A stretch of 64,000 nt of DNA from NCBI RefSeq assembly GCF_037975245.1, contig NC_092563.1, positions 19,424,094 through 19,488,093 on the forward strand, in the 5' to 3' direction. Below the pieces are notes generated by a model. It was given only the letters and a program-made list of their open reading frames with translations, was not told the origin of the DNA and did not search any database. Below are positions 19,938 to 51,406 of the stretch, one piece after another; position 1 is the stretch's first letter, and each line of letters opens with the position of its first letter. A program made the translations under genes and the position numbers. This DNA is from Apostichopus japonicus. Taxonomy: Eukaryota; Echinodermata; Holothuroidea; Aspidochirotida; Stichopodidae.

Positions 19938-20103
19938 GTGCGGGGGGGGGGGGTGGGGGCGAGAGTCGCGGGGGGAGCCGAGAGTCGCGGGGGAGCCGAG
20001 AGTCGCGGGGGGAGCCGGGAGTCGCGGGGGGAGCCGAGAGTCGCGGGGGGAGCCGAGAGTCGCGGGGGAGCCGAGAGTCGCGTGGGGAGCCGAGAGTCGC
20101 CCC
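19938..20103. repeat. G-rich minisatellite, 18-19 bp unit
   Basis: About eight tandem copies of gagagtcgcggggggagcc with small length changes in the G run. Multiple closely spaced runs of five or six G make quadruplex structure plausible on the plus strand. The three overlapping open frames seen here are all repeat-driven. Confidence 0.9.
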
Positions 20104-20264
20104 CTCCACATGTATTCACGATCCCTCAACACGGTAAACATTAAAATTATAAATTGCAAAAACAACCAGAATGCAAAAATGCATTGTGGTTTTGATGATA
20201 TAACATGAGCAGTTTTCTTCATGAATCTGACGTAATGAATAGTGAGGGTGCACATGTTTACACG

Positions 20265-20600
20265 GTTTTCATGATTTGACCTGTGATGACCCCAAATGAC
20301 CTTTGCACTCCACCAAACACAATAAGCATCTTTAACACAATATCGTACTCCTACACACCTAAATATGAGGTCTGCCCATGATCCCTATTTGAGATATCGT
20401 CTTTATGAGGTTTTCACACATTGACCCCAAATGACCTTTGGCATCCACCAAAAACAAAAGACATTTTGTACTCAATGTGGTACTTCTACACACTAAATAT
20501 GAATTGGTCTGACTTTTTCTTTTTTGAGATATCGTGTTTACCAGGTTTTTCACAATTTGACCCCTAGTGACCCCATTTACAAAATGTAAATACTAGGCAC
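20265..20600 (+). repeat. Three-copy tandem repeat carrying spaced TGACCY half-sites
   Basis: A unit of about 130-135 bp with gaccccaaatgacctttg, ccaccaaa, a gtac.tctacacac word, aaatatga and ttgagatatcgt repeats about two and a half times. At the start of each unit TGACCT/TGACCC hexamers sit as direct repeats with 4-bp spacers: 20277, 20287 and 20297; 20422 and 20432; 20558 and 20568. Confidence 0.75.
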
Positions 20601-20659
20601 CAATCACAGTCGAGGTATTAAGGTTGATGTTTCATGGCTTTGTTAAAGCACTCCACCTG

Positions 20660-21330
20660 ACTGCCTATGCAGCATGGGAAGTTACACTACTCTTAAGGAT
20701 ATTAAGGAGTTCATAAGTAATCAAGAATAGGTCATTGTAGTTGTGGATGCCATCAGTGACGTCCTGGTACCTGTACAGCAGATGACATTGTGGCATTGTT
20801 GGTACCATGTTGATTCCGGAAATAGAAAATACATTCACTTTATTTGATACAAGTATTGGCTTGTGTAAAGGTTGACACGAATGGTACGTGGTCTCTGTGG
20901 GGAAAAAATGATCTGGAATTTTCTTGCATTTTTTCCAAGCTTCTGGTATGGGATGCTCAATTTTCTTTTGGTCAAGAAGATATTCTATCATTTGTTTGAT
21001 AACATCTCATTTATCTGGAGGGTAAATCTCATTTTGCTTTACGGAGGAAGTAATTCTGTCCTCACAGATCTTTTGGTCTGTTTCATTTTTGCTACCAAGG
21101 TCAGGAGCAAGTTCTAAAATAGCACCATTAAAGTGTAGGTTTGATTTACTTTGTAAATGACTTGTCCTATGTCTCCTGTACCTGGATGGTGCCGAACAAT
21201 GGAAACTGCACAAGCTACATCTCGTTGTCTTGGACTGACTTCTATTCTGCTGAAGTCATCTTCTCTGACAACAGTTGATGTTGTTAAAGAAATATATATC
21301 TCACATTGAAACTTGCTCAGCAACTTTTGA
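20660..21330 (-). pseudogene. Broken coding remnant, HMGXB3/KDZ-transposase-like (tentative)
   Basis: One minus-strand frame runs from 21213 to 20665 with an internal stop at 21007-21009. The part after the stop has a real-protein look: PIPEAWKKCKKIPDHFFPTE, then SCQPLHKPILVSNKVNVFSI, then CHLLYRYQDVTDGIHNYNDL. Upstream a second frame (about 21330-21160) continues with SPRQRDVACAVSIVRHHPG, implying a frameshift. The YRYQ...GIHNYND block is reminiscent of the C-terminal region of HMGXB3-like proteins and related transposon-derived families; this recognition is from memory and unverified. The internal stop and frame changes say it is not functional. Confidence 0.4.
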
Positions 21331-24300
21331 AAGATTGCTTCAAGACATGTGACTTGCACACATGCACACATACACATATACATACGTATCTACCTACATT
21401 CATAGCGTGTACATACTATTATGTAATAATAAAAGTGACAAGTTTGAACCCCATCTACCTAAGCATCGTATTGATATTAAAGATTCAGTAAGTAAACCAA
21501 ACGGGCAGCCATCTATACATCCGCCAGAGGTGCACTTTCTTTAATCTGCTATTAAAACAGGAAAAGAAGCTTATCTTTACAGTTACAGCCAGACGCCTCA
21601 GCGGACTAACTTTCATTTTATTTTCATCGTTTCTGGTCAATCCGTTTCTACTGTAGAATGAAAGCTACTCAAATGATCATGCCGTTCTCAATGAATGGAA
21701 GTTCACTACATAGGCCTTATTGAGAACTGAAACGATCTCTGATTGATCATTTCAATGCCGTTATTTTTTTGTTACAATGAGATACACCGACAATCATAAG
21801 TTTCCGTTGCTTTAACTTCGTCAGTGTGCTCTTTGAAAATGTTTTCCCCAGTGCCGTGACGTTCGAGTTCCCGCTTGGGCAGGTCACGTGACAATCTCTT
21901 TGTAACAGTATATACGCCCTATCTTTGTTACACTATTTTGGCTTTTCTCTTTCTCTTTTGGATAAAATGTGGCGTTAGCTTTGTTAATCACATCAATGTA
22001 GCAAATCAAGGACTGCTTTAAAGGAATGAGCCGTGCAACTACTAATTACAAGAACTGTGTTTGATACCTGTAAATATCATCATATCGTTTCGAATTAAAT
22101 CTAACAAGTATAAATGAAAGGGAAATGAGTTAAACTAATAGTTTACCAGTATTTCTTTCTATTCTGGGAGCGCAAGAAAGTGATCTTAGAACCAACTGAA
22201 TGATGAAAGGTTGGACCATTAAGTTATAGCCATCCCTCCCCCTTCCCGTCCAAAAGTCTGCGCGATACACTGCAATATGATGAGAGTTATCTTTAAAATC
22301 ATTCAGTTATTACAACAAAACAGCATATGTTTTAATAAGCTATATGAGAGACATACAATAAGCCATAAACAACTCTTCCGAACAGCAGATATTTGTTCTC
22401 ACAAGATTTCCTATCTGTGAATGAGACCATTTGTAGAGTGTGAAAAATGACGTTAGAGAGAGTTCAAACATAACTCTAATATGTATTATTTCTGCAATTT
22501 CTTCGTTGATTTTTATATGCTTGTTTGGTTTTGGTGGGGGCGGGGGGGGGGGGCATTGCTTTCAGTATTTGTTAACTCGAATATGAAAGACGTTTTACAA
22601 AGGAGGACGCCAAAACAACCACACAAAATATGGAAACTCAAGAAAAAACAAAGTTTACGTACAAAATAAAATGGATATTTAGAAACATCTTCCTAATCTC
22701 TTTCATGTTAGTTTCTGATAACGTTTGCGTTTATATCCTCTGTTGTTTATCATTAGAATTTACCAACATGTTTTGAATTTTGTATCGCGAATCTGTACGG
22801 ACTGTAAAATTTGCGATCAGCCCCTTTTGGTTGTAATTATATTTCTTTAATAACAAGTTGTTCAGTTCTAGCAAAATACAAAGTAACTTATTTTTTTTAA
22901 AAAGACAAGAAATTATACCAATCACACACAGGTTTTTTTTTAGTAGGTGCAAGCTTTATTATCGATTAAATTGTTAACTATACTTGGTACATCTTGAAAA
23001 CGAATGAGTACACTGATAAACGACTGGGTACACTATCAATAAACAACATATACACTTTTTATACAGTGCAAGCTAATAGAATAAATGGTTTGTCTATACT
23101 CGGTATAGTATATGCGACCTGGTAAACTAAAACAAAACAAAAACGCCTTAACTTAATAGTTATATACACCTAACGATTATACAGGTTTTTCCATAAGATG
23201 CAATCTAATATATTGATGGAATTATTTAACTTTACTCCAAGAAGAACAGGGGTACATAAGAAAACGATCAAAAGTATGAATAACCCGAAAAGGAACACAA
23301 ATAAAAAAGTTTGAAATTTAAACGTAATACAGTGCTCGATCACTAATCCAGAGGAAAAGTTGCTTCCATTGCCTTACACTTTCAAGATCATCAACATTTT
23401 ACAAACTTACTTAGTTCACTGAAAAATAGTCTGTACATGAGTAAAACCAAATACACCACCAACATCTAAAAATAATGCTTGTAATAAGCTTGAAAATTGT
23501 CCGTCACTCCTTACACGAACACAACTAACATTTCAGTATTATGGCTAAAAGATGACCGTCGACCAAAAGTATAAAGCACAATGTAACCGTACACCTAAAC
23601 ACTTCACAAATCTTTGAAAAAAACCGTCCACCCAATGTTGAACTAACTGTATACACTAAAATTTAAAGTTGTCAATGAAAAGCACAAACATGATCATAGT
23701 AATTACTGTAATGAGTTTGTTTCTATGTGTGTATGTAGCTCTAAATTTGCTTCTTAATTATATACATTTCAAAAAAAGGAAGAAGAAAGAACAGGAAAAA
23801 GAAACTCAATAGCTCTTGTAGCAATACGAAAAGAAATATTGAAGTCTTCCAATTTAAATCCAATGGAAGTCTATCAAACAATTATGAACAATTTCTGAAA
23901 TTTGCTCTTCAAGTCGTGCACTTGGAATTCACATGAACTAATACTGCATGACAGTTCAGTTATTTGATATGAAAATAAGAGTATATATTGTACATGAAAC
24001 ATATACATTAAGAAAACAAGCAATACATTTGACATCAGTATCATAGAATAAAACTTTAAAATGTCTTTCGACACAACTATTTGCAAGAGGAAAAGGAATG
24101 TTAAATGTTGAATTTTAAATGTTATTTTCATAAAGGAGAACGAATGGTTAAATTAAAATGAATATTACAGGATCTTCAAATCGGTGAATATCAAATCTTA
24201 CAAGTAAAGTTCTAGATCTTTATACCATAACAGCCCGAAGGTTCAGCGTTATATGCTAAGACAATACAAACAATTGCCAATTGTATGAAAATCATTAACC

Positions 24301-26503
24301 GGGATATGGTTAAAGGAACTTTTAGGTCCCAGTGTAACGAGAACAAATTTCGAAAAATATTTATCAACCCCAATATATTTGAGGCTGAACTATTAAGCTA
24401 ACCATGGGCATGTAAAATAAACTGGTTAACGTGAATGATCCCACGACGCACGCCTTTCATGAATAGTGACAAATGAGTAAAGTTTCAGATTCATTTAGTA
24501 CTTTATACACTTCATCTCAGTCTGAATAAAAGTATGAAAAGAGGAGAGGATAAAGAAGCAGCCATAGCAAGTTTCATCTCACAGATCGCATTAGTTTATA
24601 TAATTTTCTCCCAGACACATAAAATACGAAAATTAACGTCAGGTCATGTTTACTATACAAATGGTCAAAAGATATATGAAAGAAGAAGGAATAGTAATTG
24701 TAACAAACAAAGTAATTGTAAATATTTGTATGGTCATTATTTGACATTTGAAGTGGTTTAACACATTAATTGGAAAATATATTATGATAAATCATGCTTT
24801 TTCACTATCAATCGGAAATATTAAACACTCCCTGCAGTGCTATGATGGTGGATTTCGACACATGCGTTCAAACAGAAATAAGATTTTTTAATCAGATTTT
24901 TTTAAAGCAAAACTTGTTCATATGCTTTTGCCGTATATTTCACTGTTGACATTATTTACAATCTAAATATGCAACTTACATATAAACAGTTTTTATTGGA
25001 AAATACTTTCTTCACTGGCACAAGGGATGTTGATTGCTGTAAAGTGTATACTAACTTATGAAATAAAAGAATATGTGTATATAAGAAAATGAATATCCGA
25101 GTATTCAAATATGGAAATTCCTTGTTATTTATAAAAAATCATGCCTAGAAGTCATCAAGCCTACTCTAACACTCGACTTTAAATTTTGTACAAAGAAATA
25201 AGACATGAAACTATTATATTGTTAGGTAGTAGCCACTATATCGAGGTAAAGACGACCAACAAACGAAATGCTATGATTATTGGTCATAAACTTTACCAAC
25301 CTTCTGCAACGAAAAAAATATATACATGGAAATCTATACATTACTTCAAAAGTACAACTTTTATACATAAAATAACTCATTTATACAGTTTGAATGGAAC
25401 ATAGTAAACATTAATTTCATACACAACTTTAAAGACTGCGATTAAAAGAAACTAAAAGGTCAAATATTTATAAATGGTTTATTCACTTTAATCGAACATA
25501 TGCACAGCTTGCATCAGTTCAACTTACACGATAGGTCCGCAATTGAGACTTGTATGTAGATACATATCTGTGTAAATTATAACGACTCGTCAGTAGTGTT
25601 AGGTAAAAACGTAGAACAAACGAATTTTATTCATATTTCTCATGAACTTTTCAATAAGGAAAAGTTAAATGTTTGTAAGAAATTTACATGACATCGTAAT
25701 TAAAATATAAACATAAAAATGCCTTTTCCTCGAAATTCACCAGTGCACAAAAAACGAAAGAAAAACTTAGATGCAGCATTTCACTTATACAGCTGAAGGA
25801 ATACACAGTGTATTCATACATAATAACGTTAGAAATTATTGCAAAAATTACAATAACACAAAATACAAGTGCAATTATATTTTTCAAAGAAATATTGCCT
25901 GTGATTGAAGAAACATGTTTGACGATTGTATCATTTTATCTATTTTAAGCAAAAAATATCTATAAACTGAGGCTTGTCTCTAAAAAGGCTGTACAGTAGA
26001 GTCAGGTAAAACCGTTTAACAAACTAACTTATTTGAATAATTCTTATAACTTTTGTTCTTCCTCGAAATGTGCAGTGCAAGAACTTCTATTTATCCTGTT
26101 CAACTAACAAATAGGACACAATAACTGTCAAACCAATGCTATCAGATTACAACTAAAGTTTAAAAGGCCCACCTAAATGTAAAATATTTTGTCAAGCAAC
26201 AAACATCCGTCTAAATTACCACTGATGCTTGTCTGTGCAAGTCTGGCAGTAACTGTGTAAATATTCAACGACTAAAGTTAGTATATTTAGGTAATATCAA
26301 CCAACAACTGAGATGATTTGAGCGTTTTTGCAGTCATCAATCTTTTAGCAATATGTTATTGTCAATATATAAGTAATTACATGAGCTCATACATCAAACT
26401 GTTACAGAGCAGAACTGACTTAAGTGTAGCCGCAAAGTTGCTGCCGATTTACCGTGGCATGTAACTGCGTTGGTTGTTTTGCAGGCATCGATCGCTAGTT
26501 TAA
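21331..26503. other. AT-rich noncoding, including sacsin-like 3' flank
   Basis: No gene recognised. From about 22900 to 26503 the sequence is strongly AT-rich with short open frames only. The part nearest 26503 is expected to contain the 3' UTR of the minus-strand sacsin-like gene; candidate minus-strand AATAAA signals lie at 25626-25631 and 25478-25483. A poly-G run lies at about 22538-22551. Confidence 0.4.
21883..21945 (+). promoter_or_regulatory. Palindromic E-box with nearby TATA-like word, orphan
   Basis: GTCACGTGAC at 21883-21892 is a perfect E-box of the type bound by USF/TFE-class bHLH-ZIP factors. A tatatac word follows about 18 bp later. No credible coding exon follows, so this may be an orphan promoter-like site or coincidence. 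Confidence 0.25.
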
Positions 26504-45225
<18,722 letters not shown>

Positions 45226-45397
45226 ATACGTGTGTGTACCTCACACTATCCACAATTTTGGATAGATTTTGTATTACAGATCTGTTCAAAAGTGACGGGG
45301 AAAAAAGAGAGAGAAAAAAAAAAAACTACAAGTGATGGCGATTGTGATCATAACTTAAACATGCAATCTCTGTTGGTTAACGTTGTAGTAGTGTTCC
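45226..45397. promoter_or_regulatory. SACS: Sacsin-like 5' flank
   Basis: The 170 bp between the start codon and the next repeat copy is the expected 5' UTR/promoter. It contains a poly-purine run at 45298-45325 but no clear TATA or CCAAT box. Its exact limits are unknown. Confidence 0.25.
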
Positions 45398-45599
45398 TAA
45401 AGGCATTGAAGACTCGCCCCCAAACCGTGTGCGGCCATCTGAAATAGTAAACGTTCTGTCGCTTGCAAGTGACGTTTTTTTCGTGTCGCTACAAAATGCA
45501 GACAGTAATGAAACGTGATACCTTGTTATCTTTAGCTGGACCTGAGATGTCCATCGCTGTATCGTTTATACACTGTGCTTTGGGTATTGACCGCAGCTC
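45398..45599 (+). repeat. Dispersed repeat, copy B (partner at 4190-4392)
   Basis: Same orientation and near full length compared with copy A. It begins 173 bp upstream of the sacsin-like start codon on the opposite strand. A G-run repeat follows directly at 45600. Confidence 0.8.
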
Positions 45600-46085
45600 A
45601 AGGGCGGCGGAAGCACTTTTAATCTGGAGGGGGGGGCACCGACATCAAAGGGCACTTTGCAGAAATTCGATTGGACTGATGCAGCCTTATATTTAGTACC
45701 CTTTATAACTCTTATTGTACTAACTTATTTACGTATACACATCACTCCATCAACGTCCTGCCCCCCCCCCCCCCCCTCTCAAGGAAAATATGCATACTAG
45801 CACTGCAATATCCATGTGCAAATTGGGAAACAAGGAACAAATTTTCTTTTGAGACAAAATGAGGTGAAAACATGCTAGTTGCTAATGTAGGAATCTTCCG
45901 AATTAGAGTTTATTTCTTGTTAATATCTTAACAAATTTTGTCTATTCGGAATAGCTTGAGTTTGACCCACAAAAATCATTAAAAGTCAGGGGCGTAGCCA
46001 GGTTTTGCAAAGTTGTATGCACGACTATCTGAGCGGAGCGCCACCATCGGTTGGCGCGGAGCGTACAAGAAAATTTTTGGTTTTA
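45600..46085. repeat. G/C-run repeat family fragments
   Basis: An aagggcggcggaagcac start with G run (45600-45640), a long C run at 45760-45777, and ggggcgtagccagg at about 45990. A module with gagcggagcgccaccatc and ttggcgcggagcgtacaa follows at 46033-46080. The last module recurs at about 49735-49775. Confidence 0.6.
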
Positions 46086-48540
46086 GCAAAATACTCTGTA
46101 AACTTTAAATTAACATCCAATTGTGACAAATAAATATTATCTGGAGTTTAATATATACGTAAAAATGAATTGTATAAGGTATGAAACTTATTGACACTGC
46201 TCTTAGGATTCTGTAAATTCGGCATATAGTGACATATGTACAGATAAACGAAACGACGTGGAATTCTGTCCCCCTCCAGAGCTGAGACCCACAGCTAAGC
46301 TCGGGAATACTTTCTCGCAAAAACAATAAGCTCGAATCTAAATTTGAATAGCATTGTTTCCCAAAGTTTAGGGTATCCACTGATTATTCGCCAATCAGAG
46401 GCCGCCTTAATCAATGTATTCCTTAAAATAGTCTCTCGTCGGTTTGATGGACCATTTTTCAAAAAAAAAAAAAAAAAAAGTTTACAAGAAAATACAACTT
46501 AGACCAATACCATGAAGAAGGTTTTAACGGTATACAATGTATCAAACTTGTCTTGGATAAACATTAAAATCTCACCTATTCAAGACATTTTCCCTGCCTT
46601 TATCGTCCCAGCCACGTACTATCGAAAGTAGAACCTGGTGACTCTGACCTTCCTTGTTGTAATGCACTCTACCTTTATGATGCAGTGTACAATATGGTTT
46701 GATCAAACCAGTATGAACCTGTTTTCCCCATAGAAAATGCTAAGGTTTTTTTTTTTATGGTTTTCCCAGACTAAGGAAGCGTATAAACGACATCACGAAT
46801 GGTAAAACAAAACTTTGTAACAAAAGTTTGACACTTTTGACACAAAGAACCTTATCAATACAAGGTCTATGTAAGAATTCCATAGGACATACACTACTAA
46901 CAGTTATAATAGTCCATAAGATATATAATTGGCATTTGATGTCTGCAAGAGTGGGGGAGGGGGAGGAGGATATACCCGTGGGATGGGGTGTAGGATAAGG
47001 GGGTTCCCCTCCCTTTACAACTTTTTAGATTTTTAAGGCTCATAGATGTATCATGTCATTATCTTATCTGTATAAAAGTATTGCCAGATTTTTATAAGCG
47101 GCATAAAAAGTAACAAATAGTAACAAATGAAGGGCTAAATGGCGTCCGTTGACACTCTCATAGCTGGCAGACCGGCTAACAACTTTCTCAATGTTTATAT
47201 CAGTGTTTCTTTCAATGTAGTTCAATACAGCCAAGCTGGTTAATCTTAAAGCAATGAAATAGCAATGATGACAATTTTCACGCAGCTAAACCCAAGGCGC
47301 GATATAAATATGTAGCAGATCTACAAGCTGCTGATATTTCATCTAATTTGGTGTTGTTCCCGAGATACCAAAGTATTGGATATACCCAAAGACATTTTGT
47401 ATTCGTCCCAGGCTAGGCATACTTCTTGCAAACAGAATTTTTACAGCGCCGAATGCGCTAGATTCATTACCAAGATCTCTGCTCATTTCTCATACATCTT
47501 CTACACATAATTATGTGTAGCATTGTAACGCGCTTCGCAATATGATTTTTTACATCACGTCTGCGTATGTTAAATAATAAAGGCAACCAGAGCGTGTACG
47601 CTCGCGTATTCGTTTGCTTGTTTGATCCCAGAGATATGTTATGATATGTTCACTAGAGGTTCTTTATCTCGTGTGTATATCAGTCGTACATGTAGTGTTC
47701 TTTATACGCGTCCGTATATGTTATGTACACATGCAATGTGTGTCTATGCAAAGTGAGAATTTCGCAACAGAGGGATAGTTCCAACTATCTGCAGTCTCTA
47801 GAGCTGCTAGCTATTTTTATTCATTATTTGCTTGTCACGCCTTGCAACACTTCTTTATTCAAATATAGAATTTCGCAATACAGGGACATTTCCAATGTAT
47901 TAATTAGGTCTGCATCCGCCCAATTCGTAAAGAGCATTTGTACAGATTAACAACTATCTGGATGTTGAAGTAAACTCTCCCTATACCTGACTGAATGGCT
48001 TGTTTAAAAGCAGCCGGTTTGATTCCTGAGAGTATCAATTTGTGTCCTGTCGGTTTTACGTAACTAAAGTATAGCCCGGTGGACAAATAGAAGCACGGAA
48101 AGGTGTAAGTGTACACTGATTCACCCCCTCGACCCCCCCCCCCCACCACCACCAGGCTCCACTTTTTCACTCTCTCTCTCTTTCTGCTAATGTTGGAACC
48201 CAAACATGAAGTTACTTCTTTCGGGTTTGGAATATTAACCAAATATGACAAAGGTTGCATTATACCCCGTCTTGTAACGTACCTAACAACCACAAACTTT
48301 ATACCAGGATTTTGGAGGGAGTGGGGGGGGGTGGGGTGGAAACATGTTCTTGGAAGGCTCCAACATGCATTATGTAGCATAATTGCTCCAATGATTAATC
48401 AGATATCGGGGGAAATTTAGTTTCAGTTTTAACCGGAGGATGGCAATCAAATTCTGGCTACTCGGTCACTGATAACGATATCAGGCATCGTTAAACAGGG
48501 CACACGTATATATACAGGTGCGGCAATCTGCTTCAAATAT
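46086..48540. other. No gene recognised
   Basis: Noncoding with scattered G/C runs (about 46950, 48129-48142, 48320-48335). A ttgtttgatcccagagata word at 47619 recurs at 50604, suggesting another dispersed repeat. Open frames near 47904-48420 are driven by C or G runs. Confidence 0.45.
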
Positions 48541-49880
48541 TTGGGGGGGGGGGGATTTGCTTGGGTACAGGAAATGGCACTTCCCAGGCCTTGTAAGTTA
48601 CATCTAAGCATTTTCTATTTTGAAATTACTAGCGATATCATAAAAATAAAAAAAACAAAAATATGCTCAGGGGGGGGGGGCGGGCTCCCCCTTCTCCACG
48701 AAGTGTTATTTACCTCATGCAGCATATTTTGGATGAAGTTTAGCCACCACCAAATATGATTTGGATAAACAATCTTACGCATTATTTTCTATTTATAGCC
48801 ACCCAAAAAGACTATGCCACCAAATATTGGGGGGATATTAGATACTATATTCCCCACCTAAAATATTGGGGGACATGTACCCCCGCCCCCCCCCCCACCA
48901 TGATCGCCGCCCATGCACGTTTATATTGTACGGGAAATAATTGCTGATTTATTGTCCGTGCGAATGAAAATTTTTACCGGTATTAATTCTATTTAATACC
49001 GGCATTTACTCTCGAAAACAAGTTGAAAAACGAACTAATACCCAGGAGAGCCCCATTGATTCAGAAGTTAATCGTGAATTCTAGACTGCATGTACGATTT
49101 TTTTTTTTTTTTTTTGAGGTTGAAGGGCGGTGGGGGTGGGGGTGGCGAGCAATATTAGCAAAATTTACCAAAGGAAATTGCTATGTGGTTAACATTTGGT
49201 GATGCCTATCTAATCAATAATCCAGGGCCTATATTAGCTGTTAGGACTTCCTTGTCAAGTCTTCAACTTGTAAATCTTCTTTCCAAAGATTTTCAATTTC
49301 TCGTTTAATTTATCCAAATCCACGGCACGACCCCCTTAATCAGGTACTTCTTCATTGTATATTTTGTTTGAAAGGGTTGTCTCGTGCTCGATGTTGGCAT
49401 ATCTTTGAAGTAACAGGTGAATCCTCAGTGCTTGGGAACGTATATATACACACATGGAGCTATAAACAGACTGTTTAAAGTTCCATGGTATACACTACCA
49501 TATGCGGACACCTGAAGTTCTCCACCATGTAAATAACGTAATTGACGGAACAGCGCCAGTTTGCACATTCACTGTCAGACTCAGATTCAACTTTACGTAC
49601 CCAATTGGCGTAAACATAACGTGCTTGTTATTGTTATTGTTAACATAATGTGTTATTATGCATAGGCCTATACGGGACCATTTCAGTTTGGGGGGCAGAA
49701 ACTTTTGTACCCGAAAGTTCCCGTGACACTTTCTAAGCGGAGCGCCACCATCAGTTGGCGCGTAGCGTACAATAAATTTTTTGGCAAAGAGTGCCTCTCA
49801 GATTTCCAGAAATGGCACTTCTGAGGCCTTGCAAGTTGCATCTAAACATTCTTTTTTATATAATCTCACGTTTTAGAAAT
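48541..49880. repeat. Further copies of the G/C-run repeat family
   Basis: The paired words aatggcacttc and ggccttg.aagtt.catctaa occur at about 48574-48605 and 49811-49842, with G runs at 48543-48554 and 48671-48680. The gagcgccaccatcagttggc module lies at 49740-49760. No coding sequence seen. Confidence 0.6.
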
Positions 49881-50446
49881 TTACACTTCCCCAAAAATTT
49901 GGTAAATTAGAAGAAGAAAAAATGGTAACATCACTTTGAAGGGAAAAAAAAAGGACAGTATATTTTTTAAGCTCCTTTTTAGTTATCGTATTTTTTTTTT
50001 TCAGTTCTCAGCTACCTCCAGAAAAACATACATTGTTCAACGACATGTAGGCGGCGGGATAATGTCGCTGTGTCGGGTGAGACTGCAATTTGTCTCACAA
50101 GAAAAGTATAAAAATAACAAATAATATGATAAACCTGTACTTCAAGGCTTGTAGGCACCCCCCCCCCCCCCACCATCCATGAACAATAAAACGTTTCATA
50201 TACACTCATGTCGGGGATGTCCAGGTATACAGTTGACTAGTTAGAACAATTTTGATAGTGCAAAAAGCGTGGTAGCCCAGATGAGCTGCGCTTACGGTGG
50301 TGTTACACGGAAATATTCGGGCAACATGATGCTAAATAAAGAAAATTATTAGGCCTATATTAATATTAATATCACAAAACAAATAACATAAAACGCTTTC
50401 CACAGAATTGTCGGGCAAAAATTTGTAAAAGATTCGGGCAAACTAC

Positions 50447-50448
<2 letters not shown>

Positions 50449-50478
<30 letters not shown>

Positions 50479-50524
50479 CTAATAAAAAAAATATATACTA
50501 CTACATATATACATATATAACTAC

Positions 50525-50600
<76 letters not shown>
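50449..50600. repeat. Duplicated (TA)n tract
   Basis: Two TA tracts (about 50450-50479 and 50528-50600), each preceded by actactgcata, indicate a local duplication with unequal repeat length. Confidence 0.9.
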
Positions 50601-50603
<3 letters not shown>

Positions 50604-50957
50604 TGTTTGATCCCAGAGATAAGTTACAGCGCCGACGGCTCTACAAATCACTATAGTTTAAGATATAAGAATATGCAAGGATGTATAGGAAGCACTGGAT
50701 GGAGAATCCGTAGTGGACCAATTATTTGCATGTAAGATACACCTCATCTTTTCTGTCGAAAAAAATATTTTAAAAATTACTTTAAGGCTTTACCAAACAT
50801 ATTGTATATCGCTAAGCGCACTGCAAAGTATCTCTTGAACAGAGTTTGCGATACAGTACAGTGTAGTGTGCACCTGATAGCAGTGCAAGAACGCGTTTTA
50901 CAAGCTTGAGGGGAGCGCATATTTGCATGATTCCAGTGATAAAGACGCGCGCGTACA

Positions 50958-50998
50958 CGTAAAATAACACGCGCGCGTTAACCGGCTGTTATTTTACG
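50958..50998. repeat. 12-bp hairpin in a CpG-rich stretch
   Basis: CGTAAAATAACA and its exact reverse complement flank a 17-nt loop containing CGCGCGCG. The surrounding 50947-51000 is unusually rich in CG dinucleotides for this window. It lies about 400 bp upstream of the HSF5-like start and could belong to its promoter region. Confidence 0.55.
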
Positions 50999-51406
50999 CG
51001 TTTATTCGGTGCGTTAGACGTGGCTCTAATTTAAGCCTTTGTTCTTTGATAACGGAAAAACTCATGATGCTACATTGTCGTCGGCAACATAATTCAAACG
51101 TTACGAAACGAGCAGATAATTATAATAGTAATTTTATTATTACCATTATTAATCTCCGCGACTAGAAATTATATATAATTATAACAAGAAGGGAGAGAGG
51201 AGATGACCGAATCAAGTGTTGCAGATTCAACTCCTTCGCCCTCACTTCCGAGGCAAGCGCGCACAGACGCTTTACGCTTGCAGTGTGCGTGGAATTTGCG
51301 TGGAAGTACTTATTCCATACCGAACTAGTCATTCTTGTTCTTTATTCGAATGCGTAAAATACGTTAGCTGACCAACCTAAACCTCTACAGGTCTTGTGTC
51401 TACACA

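Noticed and set aside
19809-20255. Overlapping Arg/Gly/Pro/Ser-rich open frames on both strands
   Set aside because: They arise from the 18-19 bp G-rich minisatellite; three or more frames stay open simultaneously.
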